Of a DNA stretch of 14,334 nt, positions 1 to 5,641 are shown in pieces; within the stretch, counting starts at the first letter, position 1, and every line of letters begins with the position of its first letter. The position numbers were made by a program, and so were the translations under genes. This stretch comes from an uncultured Lachnospiraceae bacterium (GTDB lineage Bacteria > Bacillota > Clostridia > Lachnospirales > Lachnospiraceae): contig CAMWUU010000044.1 of NCBI GenBank assembly GCA_947177515.1, positions 1 to 14,334 of the forward strand, written 5' to 3'. The notes beneath the pieces are model-generated. The model saw nothing but the letters and a program-made list of their open reading frames with translations, did not search any database and was not told the origin of the DNA.

Positions 1-64
1 CATAAGTAAGCCCGATCTCCACACGCTTCTCCCTAGGTAAGTCTACACCACTAATACGAGCCAT
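1..64 (-). CDS. rpsM: 30S ribosomal protein S13, N-terminal fragment cut by window edge
   Basis: Only the first 21 codons are inside the window. They read MARISGVDLPREKRVEIGLT followed by Y, the conserved N-terminus of S13, a protein of the 30S head that contacts 16S rRNA and forms intersubunit bridges. The ATG at 64-62 is preceded by a strong SD (GGAGGT on the minus strand at 79-74). In this group rpsM normally opens the alpha operon (rpsM-rpsK-rpsD-rpoA-rplQ), which would continue past position 1. The 417-bp distance from rpmJ is unusually long and appears structured, so rpsM may have its own leader. Identity is secure from the N-terminus alone; nothing can be said about the rest of the gene. 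Confidence 0.95.
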   Translation of the reverse strand, partial: MARISGVDLPREKRVEIGLTY

Positions 65-481
65 GTGTATTGCACCTCCATAAAATTAGATTGATAGTAA
101 AAATTAGTAATAATACTTTTTTGTGATATACAACCCTGCCCCGCGTGTCTTTATACGGGTGCCCAAAAGGGCAAAATGGGCTGGCATCACATCAGCCGCT
201 TTAAATTGTGACAGCCCGATCCTGTCGGAACTGAAAGCCGGAATGAAAAATCCATCGCCCCGGCTAAAGGCAGCCCGCAGCACTTTACACAATGCTGCAC
301 CACCCCACAATATCACAATTTTGTCCGCCCTACACGTCTTCCCGGATGGCGTATCCGAAAAACGGGCTTGCTAAAGGCTCATAACGTATGGTACGACGGA
401 CGATTGTAACACAGAAAGCAAGAACTGTTTCCATATATAGAAACAATTGCAATGCTCTTTGCCAAGACATTGCAATTGGAC
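65..481 (-). promoter_or_regulatory. 417-bp structured gap between rpmJ and rpsM; candidate leader
   Basis: No gene is credible here. Read on the minus strand it holds a series of inverted repeats: 468-478/444-454 (11 bp), a 5-bp hairpin at 343-357 (CGGAT/ATCCG), GCAGCA/TGCTGC at 277-298 (6 bp, loop 10), AGCCGG/CCGGCT at 236-265 (6 bp, loop 18) and a two-part helix at 178-217 (TCACA/TGTGA stacked on GGGCTG/CAGCCC with a 3-nt bulge). A possible closing helix pairs 397-406 with 316-327. The last 60 nt before the rpsM SD are AT-rich and look unstructured. I see no convincing promoter. By analogy with the S4-controlled alpha operon leader of E. coli it could be an autoregulatory leader; that is inference. 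Confidence 0.45.
444..478 (-). repeat. 11-bp perfect inverted repeat just after rpmJ
   Basis: Arms CAATTGCAATG (444-454) and CATTGCAATTG (468-478) are perfect complements around a 13-nt loop, starting 3 nt after the rpmJ stop codon. A second, shorter near-palindrome (GTTTC/GAAAC, 427-444) follows directly. On the minus strand only a short TTT follows the stem, so this is not a canonical intrinsic terminator. It may stabilise or define the rpmJ 3' end, or act as a weak terminator. Confidence 0.6.
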
Positions 482-595
482 TTAGCCCTGTCTTTGCTTG
501 TGTTTCGGGTTCTCGCAGATCACACGGATCGCGCCCTTTCTCTTGATGATTTTACATTTTTCGCAAATCGGTTTCACGGAAGATCTAACCTTCAT
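482..595 (-). CDS. rpmJ: 50S ribosomal protein L36 (zinc-ribbon, C+ type)
   Basis: Encodes 37 aa beginning [16 protein letters not shown], the usual L36 length. L36 is the smallest large-subunit protein and helps organise 23S rRNA near the base of the L7/L12 stalk. The zinc ligands C11, C14, C27 and H32 are all present, so this is the zinc-binding form. The reading frame extends 26 codons upstream, but AAAGGAG, 8 nt before this ATG, and the family length fix the start at 595. Just upstream lies a strong promoter overlapping a terminator, so rpmJ is probably the first gene of a separate transcript leading towards rpsM rather than the last gene of the infA transcript. Confidence 0.96.
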
Positions 596-612
596 CTCTT
601 TCACTCCTTTCG

Positions 613-647
613 AAAAAAGTCCGCTTATTATTATAACAAAAGCGGAC
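613..647 (-). terminator. Rho-independent terminator between infA and rpmJ
   Basis: On the minus strand an 8-bp perfect stem, GTCCGCTT (647-640) with AAGCGGAC (626-619), closes a 13-nt loop and is followed at once by six T residues (618-613). This is the classic intrinsic terminator layout and would end transcripts arriving from secY/adk/map/infA. The loop contains the -10 box of the rpmJ promoter. Transcripts started at that promoter contain at most the 3' arm and cannot form the hairpin. Confidence 0.8.
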
Positions 648-658
648 AGGAAATGCAA
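630..658 (-). promoter_or_regulatory. Sigma-A type promoter for rpmJ (and probably downstream genes)
   Basis: On the minus strand TTGCAT (-35, 658-653), a 17-bp spacer and TATAAT (-10, 635-630) are seen. The bases TGT just before TATAAT give a perfect extended -10 (TGnTATAAT). Initiation is expected near 622-624, leaving about 28 nt of leader before the rpmJ ATG with the SD in it. The -10 sits in the loop of the terminator at 613-647. It is the best-matching promoter in the window. Confidence 0.8.
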
Positions 659-714
659 GAATATTTTTTCCAATTTTTAAGCAATTTTTCATAGGATTTT
701 TAGGCAGAATGCCC

Positions 715-749
715 ACAGGGAGGGGCTTTGGAGAAAAGCCCCTCCCTGT
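715..749. repeat. 15-bp perfect GC-rich hairpin after infA
   Basis: Positions 715-729 and 735-749 are perfect 15-nt complements around a 5-nt loop, beginning 3 nt after the infA stop. It is the strongest simple hairpin in the window. On the minus strand it is followed by GGGCATTCTG, with no T tract, so it is not a standard terminator for infA. On the plus strand it is followed by TTCTTTATTTAT, so it could stop antisense transcription. More likely it caps or protects the infA 3' end together with the true terminator about 70 nt further on. Confidence 0.75.
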
Positions 750-752
750 TCT

Positions 753-971
753 TTATTTATCCCTCCAGATAATACGTCCTTTTGTCAGGTCATAAGGCGA
801 CAGTTCAAGTGTTACCTTGTCGCCAGGCACAATCTTAATAAAGTTCATGCGCAGCTTGCCGCTGATATGCGCCAGCACGCGGTGGCCGTTTTCAAGCTCC
901 ACCTGGAACATTGCGTTTGGCAGCTTTTCTACCACGGTTCCCTCGATCTCTACTACATCCGATTTTGACAT
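753..971 (-). CDS. infA: Translation initiation factor IF-1
   Basis: Encodes 72 aa, the standard length of IF-1. The sequence begins MSKSDVVEIEGTVVEKLPNA and shows the single S1-type OB fold through to the conserved end KGRIIWRDK. IF-1 binds the 30S A site during initiation and works with IF-2 and IF-3. The ATG at 971 has AAAGGAG 7 nt upstream. It lies 69 bp downstream of map, and a very stable hairpin follows its stop codon, then an intrinsic terminator, so it is probably the last gene of the adk-map-infA transcript. In some Clostridia a small KOW-domain gene sits between map and infA; none is seen here. Confidence 0.97.
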   Translation of the reverse strand: MSKSDVVEIEGTVVEKLPNAMFQVELENGHRVLAHISGKLRMNFIKIVPGDKVTLELSPYDLTKGRIIWRDK

Positions 972-1040
972 GGAATTCTCCTTTCCGGTTTTTGTGATTC
1001 CTTCTTGATATTTTAATTCCGGCTTTTCCTGGTTCCAATC

Positions 1041-1796
1041 TTATGCCCTAAGCGATAAGATTTCCGGCTCCCCGTCCGTGATCAGGATGGTGTTCTCATA
1101 ATGTGCGGAGAGGGTTTTATCCTCCGTCACCACCGTCCAGTCATTATCCAGCACATATACGTCTGGCTTCCCCATATTAACCATCGGCTCGATGGCAAGC
1201 GTCATACCCGGCACCAGTTTTATGCCGCGCCGCTTCTGGTGGAAATTCGGCACCTCCGGCTCCTCATGCAGCTTCGCCCCGACACCATGCCCGACATAAT
1301 CCCGCACGCAGCTATATCCTTTTGCCACAATATAGTCCTCGATGGCGGCTGAAATCTCAAACAGATGACAGCCCGCCCTAGCAAACTTTATGCCCTCAAA
1401 GAAACTTTGTTTTGTGGACTCAATCAGCCTCCTTGCTTCCGGTGATATACATCCCACCGCATGGGTACGCGCCGCATCCGAATGGTAACCCTCATAGATT
1501 ACCCCAGCGTCAATACTGATGATATCCCCCTCTTTCAATACCCGCTTCTTGCTAGGTATCCCGTGGATAACCTCCTCATTGACCGAAGCGCAGATGGAAG
1601 CTGGAAAACCGTTATAATTCAGGAAGGACGGCGTGCAGCCATGGGCACATATCAGTTCATATGCCCGGCGGTCAAGCTCCTTCGTCGTAATGCCCGGCGC
1701 AATCAGTGCCTCTAAGCAATCATGCACCTCAGAAAGGATTTTTCCTGCCTCGCGCATCCGCGCAAGCTCTTTTTCTGACTTTATCGATACTGACAT
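1041..1796 (-). CDS. map: Methionine aminopeptidase, type I
   Basis: Encodes 251 aa. The enzyme removes the initiator methionine from nascent proteins after deformylation. All catalytic and metal residues of the pita-bread fold are seen: H78 (substrate), D96, D107, H170, E203 and E234 (dinuclear metal site), plus H177. There is no N-terminal zinc-finger extension, so it is the short bacterial type Ia. The open frame runs 20 codons further upstream, over the 3' end of adk, but GGAGG 6 nt before the ATG at 1796 and the start MSVSIKSEKELARMREAGKI mark the true start. It lies 16 bp after adk, the usual adk-map pairing, and is probably translated from the same mRNA. Confidence 0.96.
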   Translation of the reverse strand: MSVSIKSEKELARMREAGKILSEVHDCLEALIAPGITTKELDRRAYELICAHGCTPSFLNYNGFPASICASVNEEVIHGIPSKKRVLKEGDIISIDAGVIYEGYHSDAARTHAVGCISPEARRLIESTKQSFFEGIKFARAGCHLFEISAAIEDYIVAKGYSCVRDYVGHGVGAKLHEEPEVPNFHQKRRGIKLVPGMTLAIEPMVNMGKPDVYVLDNDWTVVTEDKTLSAHYENTILITDGEPEILSLRA

Positions 1797-1812
1797 TGCA
1801 CGCCTCCAAAAA

Positions 1813-2469
1813 CTAGGCATCAACCGATCCGGCAAGAATTGCCGTGATAGCGTCAAATACTTCAGCTACATCCTTCGTGCCATCCACCTCTTTTAAGATC
1901 TTCTCGCCAGCATAAAACTCGATAAGAGGCTGTGTCTGGGTGTGATAAACATCAAGCCGTTTCGCCACGGTTTCCGGCTTATCATCATCCCGCAGCACCA
2001 GTTCGCCGCCGCAGGCATCGCAGATGCCTTCTTTTTTGGTTGGGTTGTATACAATATGGTAAGTCCCGCCGCAGGAAAGGCATGCGCGTCTTCCTGCCAT
2101 ACGGTTTACAATATTCTCATCCGGAACCTCCACATTAATCGCATAATCCAGCTTATCGCCCTTTTCTGATAGAGCCCTCCTTAGCGCCTCCGCCTGCGGG
2201 ATGGTGCGCGGGAAACCGTCCAGCACATAACCGTCCTTGCAGTCATCCTTAGCAAAACGATCCATAATCAGCTCGAGTGTCAGTTCGTCCGGCACAAGGG
2301 CACCCTGATCCATGTAAGTTTTCGCCTTTTTCCCAAGTTCCGTCCCGTTCTTGATGTTTGCACGGAAGATATCGCCCGTCGAGATATGCGGAATACCATA
2401 TTTCTCTGCGATCATCTTCGCCTGTGTGCCCTTGCCGGCACCCGGCGCGCCCAACATAACAATCTTCAT
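1813..2469 (-). CDS. adk: Adenylate kinase, long form with zinc lid
   Basis: Encodes 218 aa. It catalyses ATP + AMP = 2 ADP and keeps adenylate pools balanced. The P-loop GAPGAGKGT (residues 7-15) opens the protein; the AMP-binding segment STGDIFR (30-36) and DGFPRT (84-89) follow. The lid carries C130, C133, C150 and C153, the four-Cys zinc site of Gram-positive enzymes. The frame extends 32 codons upstream into the intergenic region, but GGAGG 5 nt before the ATG at 2469 and the start MKIVMLGAPG are decisive. It follows a 243-bp structured gap after secY containing a candidate promoter, so adk-map-infA may be expressed separately from the ribosomal genes. Confidence 0.97.
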   Translation of the reverse strand: MKIVMLGAPGAGKGTQAKMIAEKYGIPHISTGDIFRANIKNGTELGKKAKTYMDQGALVPDELTLELIMDRFAKDDCKDGYVLDGFPRTIPQAEALRRALSEKGDKLDYAINVEVPDENIVNRMAGRRACLSCGGTYHIVYNPTKKEGICDACGGELVLRDDDKPETVAKRLDVYHTQTQPLIEFYAGEKILKEVDGTKDVAEVFDAITAILAGSVDA

Positions 2470-2712
2470 TTTAGCCTCCATGCTGCGACTTAAATTGGGG
2501 GGAGCTGCCAATGGCTCAGGTTTTGGCGCAGCAAAAAACCTGCGGGTTGAAAAGCTTATTTCCAACCTTATGCCCCTGTTTTACACTTATGCTTCAACAG
2601 GGTGGGACATAAGCGCCCCACCCTGGAAGTTTAAACTGCATGAATGAATTGTCAAAAAACGCTTAACAATTCATGCAAATTGCTTCGCAATTAGTAAGAA
2701 CCTGAATGGTTC
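2470..2712 (-). promoter_or_regulatory. 243-bp structured leader between secY and adk
   Basis: No gene is seen. On the minus strand, in order, there are hairpins at 2712-2698 (GAACC/GGTTC), 2692-2678 (AATTGC/GCAATT), 2674-2644 (9 bp), 2625-2598 (CAGGGTGGG/CCCACCCTG, 9 bp), 2567-2545 (9 bp with one G-U) and 2542-2517 (CAGGTTTT/AAAACCTG, 8 bp). Two of these have competitors: 2602-2596 can pair instead with 2580-2574 (CCCTGTT/AACAGGG), and CGCAG at 2544-2540 with the CTGCG starting at 2531. None ends in a T tract, so I do not call a terminator. The layout suggests a regulatory 5' UTR for adk; no ligand or protein can be named. Confidence 0.5.
2628..2655 (-). promoter_or_regulatory. Candidate sigma-A promoter for adk-map-infA
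   Basis: On the minus strand a perfect -35 TTGACA (2655-2650) is followed after 16 bp by TAAACT (2633-2628), a 4/6 match to the -10 consensus. The start would fall close to the 5' arm of the CAGGGTGGG hairpin, giving a leader of about 150 nt before adk. The -35 overlaps the 3' arm of the hairpin at 2644-2674. The weak -10 makes this a moderate call. Confidence 0.45.
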
Positions 2713-4050
2713 CTAATCATTCAAAAATCCTTTATAGTGACGCACCAACATCTGGGATTCGATTTGCTTAAGGGTTTCTAGTACGACACCAACCACGATA
2801 ATCAGTGAAGTACCACCGAAATTTACCCTAGCCCCAAATGCACCCGCAAAGAAAATAGGGATGATCGCTACAATTGTAAGACCAACCGCACCGATAAAAA
2901 TAATATAATTCAATACTTTATTCAGATACTCAGTTGTCGGTCTGCCCGGACGGATACCCGGGATAAAACCACCCTGTTTCTTCATGTTGTTCGCAATCTC
3001 CATCGGGTTAAAAGTAATGGAGGTATAGAAATACGCGAAGAAAATGATCATGGCAATATAAAGCACTGCCCCCAGGGTGTACTTAAATTCGCCGAAGCTA
3101 TCAAAATTAAACCAGTTGTTCGAGTTAAACATATACAGGATCTTGCGCCATAAGGTTGAGCGCTCCCCCTGTACCCCAAAGAACGAGGAAATGATAATCG
3201 GGAACTGCAGCAGGGATACCGCAAAAATTACCGGGATAACACCCGCTGTATTTACCTTTAACGGGATAAAAGAAGACTGCCCGCCGACCATATTCCGACC
3301 CTGCACCTTTTTTGCATACTGCACGGATATCTTTCTCTGCGCGTCCTGCAACAGCACAATCAGGACAATCGTTACCACGATAACAGCCACAATAACAACC
3401 GCGCCGACAATCCCCATACCAACGCTGCCCGCGCCAGTCACAAAGCGTTCTACCAGATTGCTGATATCGGATGGCATTTTCGCCACAATATTGAACAAAA
3501 GGATCATGGAAATACCGTTCCCGACACCCTTTTCGGTAATGCGCTCGCCTAACCACATCAGGAACGCAGAACCTGCCGTGAAGGAAACCGTAATTACAAC
3601 GATGTTGGTAAAGAGGCTACCGCTCCTTAATACACCGTTTGTATTGTTAAAGCCGATCGTCATGGCAACCGACTCGATGATAGCAAGCCCGATCGTAAGA
3701 TACCTTGAAATCTCAGCGATCTTCTTTCTACCTTCCTCGCCATCCTTTTGCAGCTCCTCGAGCTTCGGGATGGCGATGGTAAGCAACTGCATGATAATGG
3801 AGGAAGTGATATACGGGGAAATGTTCAATGCAAAAATGGACATTTCTGTAAAAGAACCACCTGTCAACGCATCAAGAAAACCTAAGTTATCTCCCATCGT
3901 AGAATCCAGCCAAAGCTGGAAATAATCGCGGTCCACGCCAGGCACCGGGATCAGACACCCGAGCCTGACGATCAGCAGCGCAATCAGCGTGTAAAGCAGT
4001 TTTGCGCGGATATCCTTGATCTTAAAGGCGTTTCTAAGCGTTTTAAACAT
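2713..4050 (-). CDS. secY: Preprotein translocase subunit SecY
   Basis: Encodes 445 aa with about ten hydrophobic membrane spans, as expected for the channel subunit of SecYEG, which moves secretory proteins across, and inserts membrane proteins into, the cytoplasmic membrane. Cytoplasmic loop 4 (QDAQRKISVQYAKK, 235-248) and loop 5 (GIRPGRPTTEYL, 365-376), with the near-invariant R367, are the SecA and ribosome docking loops. The plug and lateral-gate region LGERITEKGVGNGIS (167-181) is intact. The ATG is 1 nt after the rplO stop, and its SD (GAGGTGATC) lies within the end of rplO, so translation is probably coupled. A 243-bp structured gap follows before adk. Confidence 0.98.
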   Translation of the reverse strand: MFKTLRNAFKIKDIRAKLLYTLIALLIVRLGCLIPVPGVDRDYFQLWLDSTMGDNLGFLDALTGGSFTEMSIFALNISPYITSSIIMQLLTIAIPKLEELQKDGEEGRKKIAEISRYLTIGLAIIESVAMTIGFNNTNGVLRSGSLFTNIVVITVSFTAGSAFLMWLGERITEKGVGNGISMILLFNIVAKMPSDISNLVERFVTGAGSVGMGIVGAVVIVAVIVVTIVLIVLLQDAQRKISVQYAKKVQGRNMVGGQSSFIPLKVNTAGVIPVIFAVSLLQFPIIISSFFGVQGERSTLWRKILYMFNSNNWFNFDSFGEFKYTLGAVLYIAMIIFFAYFYTSITFNPMEIANNMKKQGGFIPGIRPGRPTTEYLNKVLNYIIFIGAVGLTIVAIIPIFFAGAFGARVNFGGTSLIIVVGVVLETLKQIESQMLVRHYKGFLND

Positions 4051-4051
4051 A

Positions 4052-4492
4052 TTAGATCACCTCTGCATTTCCACCAAGTGCCTTAATCTTCTCCATAGCG
4101 CTCGCGCTGTAAGCGGATACTTTGACATTAAGCTTCTTAGTTAACTCTCCATTTCCAAGAATCTTTACTCCGTCCTTCGGATTGCTGATAACACCAAGTG
4201 CTACCAGAGTTTCAGCCGTAACCTCTGCTCCGTCTTCAAACCTGTTCAACATATCTACATTTACAGCTACGATTTCCTTCGTGTTCCTATTGTGGAAACC
4301 CCTCTTAGGAAGTCTCCTGTACAAAGGCATCTGACCACCTTCAAAGCCTGTCCTTGGGGCACCGGAACGCGCTTTCTGACCCTTGTGGCCATAGCCTGCG
4401 GTCTTTCCGTTACCTGAGCCGTGTCCACGGCCTTTGCGGAATTTATCGCCCTGCTTTGAACCTCTTGCCGGTCTTAAATCTGTTAAATTCAT
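4052..4492 (-). CDS. rplO: 50S ribosomal protein L15
   Basis: Encodes 146 aa, the normal length. The glycine- and arginine-rich N-terminal extension, including GRGHGSGNGKTAGYGHKGQK (21-40), threads into 23S rRNA; the globular C-terminal part begins near residue 70. L15 is a late assembly protein that supports the peptidyl transferase region. The ATG at 4492 has GGAGG 7 nt upstream. It follows rpmD by 22 bp and precedes secY by 1 nt, the standard spc order, and the secY SD is inside its last codons. Confidence 0.98.
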   Translation of the reverse strand: MNLTDLRPARGSKQGDKFRKGRGHGSGNGKTAGYGHKGQKARSGAPRTGFEGGQMPLYRRLPKRGFHNRNTKEIVAVNVDMLNRFEDGAEVTAETLVALGVISNPKDGVKILGNGELTKKLNVKVSAYSASAMEKIKALGGNAEVI

Positions 4493-4514
4493 CGTTGCAC
4501 CTCCTTACCTGTTT

Positions 4515-4697
4515 TCAGATTTCTTCCACCTTAACCAAATGCCTTACCTGAGCCACCATGCCCCTTACAGAAGCATTGTCCGGCAATTCCACGGTACTGT
4601 TAAGTTTCTTCAAACCCAAAGCGGTAACGGTACGTCTGTGCTTTGGAATTGCGCCGATGGTGGACTTCTTCAAGGTAATTTTCAATTTCTCTGCCAT
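4515..4697 (-). CDS. rpmD: 50S ribosomal protein L30
   Basis: Encodes 60 aa, typical for bacterial L30. The motif KITLKKSTIGAIPKHRRTVT (6-25) and the stretch LGLKKLNSTVELPDN (27-41) are family hallmarks. L30 is a small surface protein of the 50S subunit that contacts 23S and 5S rRNA regions. GGAGG lies 6 nt before the ATG at 4697. It sits between rpsE (34 bp) and rplO (22 bp), as in most bacteria. It has no unusual feature. Confidence 0.97.
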   Translation of the reverse strand: MAEKLKITLKKSTIGAIPKHRRTVTALGLKKLNSTVELPDNASVRGMVAQVRHLVKVEEI

Positions 4698-4731
4698 TTT
4701 TTTCCTCCAATCTTTTGGCCGCCAAATAAAC

Positions 4732-5241
4732 TTAGCCTAAAAGCTCCTCAACCGAAATCCCGCGAAGTGCCGCCACTTCCTCCGGGGTCTTTAACTGGGA
4801 AAGACCGTTGATGGTAGCGAGGACGACATTCTGCTTATTGTTGGAGCCCAACGACTTTGTACGGATGTTCTTAAAGCCTGCAAGCTCCAGCACGTTACGC
4901 GCAGGACCGCCCGCAATGATACCAGTACCTTCCGGGCTCCTCTTTAACAGCACACTCGCACTGCCAAACTTCCCGACAAAATCATGCGGGACGCTGCCGT
5001 TCTCATCAAGAGGCAGCTCGATCAGTTTCTTCATGGCATCCTCTTTTCCCTTGCGGATTGCCTCCGGGATCTCGGCTGCCTTGCCAAGGCCTGCACCGAC
5101 ATGGCCGTTCTTATCCCCTACTACAACCAGGGCGGTGAAACGCATATTGCGGCCACCTTTTACAACCTTCGTTACACGCTTAATCGAAACTACTTTATCT
5201 TCCAATTCGAACTGACTGGCATCAATGATTGTACGTTTCAT
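4732..5241 (-). CDS. rpsE: 30S ribosomal protein S5
   Basis: Encodes 169 aa. The N-terminal double-stranded-RNA-binding fold carries the S5 signature from GGRNMRF (29-35) to GHVGAGLGKAAEIPEAIRKG (46-65). The C-terminal ribosomal S5 fold includes GTGIIAGGPARNVLELAG (105-122). S5 shapes the mRNA entry channel and affects decoding fidelity; the basic loop around K22-R34 is where spectinomycin-resistance changes occur in other bacteria, and it looks wild type here. The frame is open 13 codons upstream, but GGAGGAGAACAC immediately precedes the ATG at 5241, which also fits the family start MKRTIIDAS. Spacing is 16 bp from rplR. Confidence 0.97.
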   Translation of the reverse strand: MKRTIIDASQFELEDKVVSIKRVTKVVKGGRNMRFTALVVVGDKNGHVGAGLGKAAEIPEAIRKGKEDAMKKLIELPLDENGSVPHDFVGKFGSASVLLKRSPEGTGIIAGGPARNVLELAGFKNIRTKSLGSNNKQNVVLATINGLSQLKTPEEVAALRGISVEELLG

Positions 5242-5257
5242 GTGTTCTCCTCCTTGC

Positions 5258-5626
5258 CTAGAAATTGAGGCCAGCTTCACGCGCTGCCTCGGCTAATGCC
5301 TGAACTTTCCCCTGATAAATGAAACCGCCCCTGTCAAATACAACCTCGGTAATGCCTGCCTGTTGTGCCTTTTTTGCGATTACCTTCCCCAGGTATGCAG
5401 CAGCAGCAACATCATTGGTCTTTTCGAGTTCAGCCTTTACATCCTTATCCAGGGTGGAAGCCGCAACCAACGTGTTCCCTACGGTATCGTCGATCACCTG
5501 TGCGTACATGTGGTTATTGCTTCTGAAAACAGCTAAACGTGGTCTTTCAGGAGTGCCGGCGAAACGATTGCGCATTCTATTATGCTTTTTAATACGGACT
5601 TCACTTCTTGATACTTTACTAACCAT
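5258..5626 (-). CDS. rplR: 50S ribosomal protein L18
   Basis: Encodes 122 aa. It starts MVSKVSRSEVRIKKHNRMRN with the basic N-terminal tail that binds 5S rRNA. It continues with GTPERPRLAVFRSNNHMYAQ (24-43) and ends with the conserved VFDRGGFIYQGKVQALAEAAREAGL. With L5 it forms the 5S rRNA-protein complex in the central protuberance. GGAGG lies 8 nt before the ATG at 5626. It is 15 bp after rplF and 16 bp before rpsE. Nothing is odd. Confidence 0.98.
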   Translation of the reverse strand: MVSKVSRSEVRIKKHNRMRNRFAGTPERPRLAVFRSNNHMYAQVIDDTVGNTLVAASTLDKDVKAELEKTNDVAAAAYLGKVIAKKAQQAGITEVVFDRGGFIYQGKVQALAEAAREAGLNF

Positions 5627-5641
5627 CTTTCACGCCTCCTT

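Noticed and set aside
155..200. Promoter with TATAAA before rpsM
   Set aside because: The only -35-like partners (TTTTGC, TTGCCC) are 13-15 bp away; a poor fit.
104..316. Possible 70-aa minus-strand gene in the rpmJ-rpsM gap
   Set aside because: Starts at a GTG with no SD, no recognisable family, and overlaps several RNA hairpins.
65..420. tRNA or T-box in the rpmJ-rpsM gap
   Set aside because: No cloverleaf, and no T-box antiterminator motif (TGGNACCGCG-like) was found.
972..1040. KOW-domain gene between map and infA, known in some Clostridia
   Set aside because: The gap is only 69 bp and contains no open frame with an SD.
1797..1856. 20-codon N-terminal extension of map
   Set aside because: It overlaps the adk 3' end, and a good SD precedes the internal ATG at 1796 that matches the family start. 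The same reasoning removes extensions of adk, rplV, rplN, rpsE and rpmJ.
2644..2692. Intrinsic terminator after secY
   Set aside because: Hairpins are present, but the T run is inside a loop rather than after a stem.
3125..3556. 143-codon minus-strand open frame inside secY in another frame
   Set aside because: Internal to an intact secY, Cys/Arg/Tyr-rich composition typical of a shadow frame, no SD.
3077..3925. 282-codon plus-strand open frame opposite secY
   Set aside because: It is antisense to an intact secY and mirrors its membrane-protein codons, has no SD and shows no recognisable domain.
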